Below are positions 61,435 through 64,000 of a stretch of DNA of 64,000 nucleotides, piece after piece. The stretch lies in assembly GCF_964340395.1 (NCBI RefSeq), contig NC_135562.1, positions 11,734,543 through 11,798,542 of the forward strand, written 5' to 3'. Every line of letters begins with the position of its first letter. The stretch's first letter is position 1. This DNA comes from Glandiceps talaboti (Eukaryota > Hemichordata > Enteropneusta > Spengelidae). The translations under genes and the position numbers were made by a program. The notes beneath the pieces are model-generated. The model saw only the letters and a program-made list of their open reading frames with translations, ran no database searches and was not told the DNA's origin.

Positions 61435-63389
61435 CTTGAAAACAGTCAGACTGAATGATCATGAAATTCTAGTGTACAAAATACTAGTAAACTTTCTTTA
61501 TAGATATCAATCTTGTATGGTTTCTCTCTGCAACGTCCTGTCGATCATCATGCTTGTATAAGTTAGTTTGAATGATTGACTGGTACCACTGGCTATATAT
61601 CGGTCTCTGAAATCACTCACGCGGCCACAATCAACCCCTACCATATCACACCGTACCAGGTCTCGGTAAGACTTGATGAGTCATGTTTACTGTACGCAAA
61701 TTGAAAATTAGGAGACAGGGGTATAGTATCTAAACTATATTAGATCAAGTGTTATCATCTTACAGTGATAGATAGATAGATCGAGTGATGCAATATCTCA
61801 TGTACCGATCCAATCATTCAATATTAAAGAAAGGCACAACCCCCAAAACATACAAAAACACGTGACACAACCTGAGGTGGTGGTCACTGGTTGCAATATT
61901 TTGAAAAGTAAAATCTCATATATTTCAAAACAGAATATTGGACAATTGTAGTAAAATATGCAAGTAAAGAAATTTTGTATGTTAATTTTGTAACTCTCAG
62001 ACTGATTTAAATATTAATTACGGAGGTCAAAGGTCACATTGTATATTGGACAGAAGATGGCCATGGACTGGATTAGTGTTGTGGCTTGCACGAGCTCGAG
62101 GTCATTGACTTTTAACATGTACTGGCCATGGTCTCTTGGGTACGTATCTTGGAATATGCCATGTCCATGAATTTTACCTGCGGTTGAGGTGTCTAGTTGT
62201 CGATAGCACGTTGGCTGAACTTGTGGCCTGCACTGTTCATACATTCTACACCGAGGTTCGTCGACTTTACCACACGGTGTGGAAACAGTGGAACTATTAC
62301 GTACCCTCTAGCAAAAGTGTCACAGACGCATGTAACCAAAAGACCAAACGACCCACAAACGTATTAATATGAAATAAACGAAAGTTTAATATATCATATT
62401 TCTCCTTCTTTCAATATGCATAATACACTCTTTTACCAAAATATCTCCATACACCATTAGTCCCCGGAATACGAAGACTGGATGGGCTGTATGAGATGAT
62501 ATAGCCTACCTCAGTGTAGACTCGAAGGACTAACGCTACCCATTCGCTATCCTGCGACATTTTCATTTTGAATTCAATCGCGAGCCTACATGTAGACTCG
62601 AAGGACGCTACTACATTATTTACTATCCTAACTACCTATTCAGATTTTGAATATTAATTTTACTGAGAAATGGACAGGGAAATTCAACATGAAAATGTCA
62701 GTTGGGATAGCATATGGCGTAGTTACTAACCCTAGTCCTTCCAATCTACAGGTAGGCAAGTGATGACATAGCTATTACGATAGCTCGGAGTAATTCCACG
62801 CATATATGTAGGCTTCACGTTACGGTTCTTCAGCCAAGTTTTAAGCATTTATAGTGAAAGCACATACTAGTATACCTTGACATGTTACGTTGGAAAAAAG
62901 TGATAACCCACTAAGGGCACCCCGCCCCCAAACAATGACAACAACAACAATAACAATAACAACAACAACAGCCACCAAATAAACAAACAAACAAACAAAC
63001 AAACAACCAAACAAACAAATAAACATTTCAAACAAAAAAAATTGACCACTGATATTACGCCAAGCCATACAGGTTAAAAGTAGTGTTCTTTTTTTCCGGC
63101 TGTAGTTTTTGTCTGTTGCAGACTATTTTTTAAACTAATACTTGTATGTTTTGACGACTTCATGTTCTCAGTATCTCTGTAGCATATATGCTTGCCGTTG
63201 ATTTGGGCAATCGTCAACTCGTGTACATGTGTTGTGAGTAGGAGTAGGAGTAGAAGTCCAAATCAACGACAGGCAGAGAATCTAGGATAGTATATCTGAA
63301 TATAATACACATTTCTGGAAAGTGGTTACACAGTTATTGTATTAATAAGTTTTGCATATGTGTACTAATTATAAGTGAACAAGACTGTC
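61435..63389. other. spacer between two tandem SLC7 genes
   Basis: About 1.95 kb separates the SLC7 start codon (61434) from the stop of the next copy. GATATATAG on the minus strand near 61592 resembles a TATA element, but support is weak. A CAA/AAAC simple stretch is at 62938-63025. The open frames at 62014-62372 overlap on both strands and look random. Confidence 0.5.
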
Positions 63390-63463
63390 TCAATATTCGC
63401 CGAACGTATCAACCTCTTGCTTAACAACCATTAACAGTTTCTGGAAACTCTCCGTTCCTCCTC
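63390..63463 (-). CDS. last exon of a second, tandem SLC7-type transporter gene (partial)
   Basis: After the acceptor TATTACAG (minus strand) the phase 1 frame reads GGTESFQKLLMVVKQEVDTF and stops at 63392-63390. It is nearly identical to the last exon of the complete SLC7 gene (QKLMLVVKQEVDTF), with the same phase and the same length class. The other exons lie beyond the window. It shows at least two tandem SLC7 genes on this strand. Confidence 0.8.
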
Positions 63464-63805
63464 CTGTAATACAAAGAATACAAAAAAAACAAAACAATAT
63501 TATGATTTCTCTAGCTGCACGTTTATCAAAACTTCTCTACCACTCTCCTCGGCTTCTATCTATGTTTCTCTCCCCTCCCCTCCCCTTCCCCTCCTCTGTT
63601 TCAATACCTATACCAGCTATATCTCTCTGTCTCTGTGTCTCTGCTTGTGTCTGTGTCTGCTATCTTCAGTTGATCAGTTCATCTGTATCTCTGTTTGCCA
63701 AATTAATGTCTCTATCTATAACCTACGTCATAGTTGTCTGCGTCTATCTGTCTAGTGTACGTCAATCTGTATTGGTATCGTTCTTCGCCGCAGGTCCTCC
63801 CCCTG

Positions 63806-64000
<195 letters not shown>

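Noticed and set aside
62014-62372. Overlapping open frames on both strands upstream of the SLC7 start
   Set aside because: Neither resembles a protein family. The region is the spacer of a tandem gene pair.

Overview
This window looks like a piece of an intron-rich animal genome, most likely a marine invertebrate. The evidence is GT-AG introns whose phases fit together, SRCR, WSC, CUB and SLC7 protein families, CR1-like retrotransposon remnants, many short inverted-repeat elements, and very long microsatellites. The sequence alone does not fix the phylum. All gene models below were built by hand from conserved protein sequence, splice sites and intron-phase agreement. Nothing could be searched or aligned by software.

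Layout: (1) 1-4982 (+): the 3' part of an unrecognised single-pass membrane protein with a long acidic, proline-rich cytoplasmic tail. (2) 12248-18488 (+): a complete 9-exon gene for a Gfo/Idh/MocA-type oxidoreductase of 380 aa with an N-terminal membrane anchor. (3) 24424-29074 and 32439-37622 (+): two tandem paralogues of 7 exons each encoding isopenicillin-N-synthase-like Fe(II) dioxygenases (313 and 315 aa), with identical intron positions. (4) 42981-53569 (-): a complete 8-exon receptor of 750 aa with signal peptide, SRCR, WSC, CUB, Thr-rich stalk, one membrane helix, and a 299-residue tail with 12 YxxL/I motifs, several spaced like ITAMs. (5) 55150-61434 (-): a complete 9-exon SLC7-type amino-acid transporter of 520 aa. 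The last exon of a second tandem SLC7 copy lies at 63390-63463.

The spaces between genes hold microsatellites, minisatellites, two degenerate non-LTR retrotransposons (about 20.2-21.1 kb and 21.6-22.2 kb) and at least nine families of short inverted-repeat (MITE-like) elements. Several of these recur within the window, and two families carry 8-bp target-site duplications suggesting hAT-type mobilisation.

The oxidoreductase, the two dioxygenases and the amino-acid transporters could belong to small-molecule metabolism and the SRCR/WSC/CUB protein to cell-surface recognition, but no functional link between the genes is shown by the sequence.
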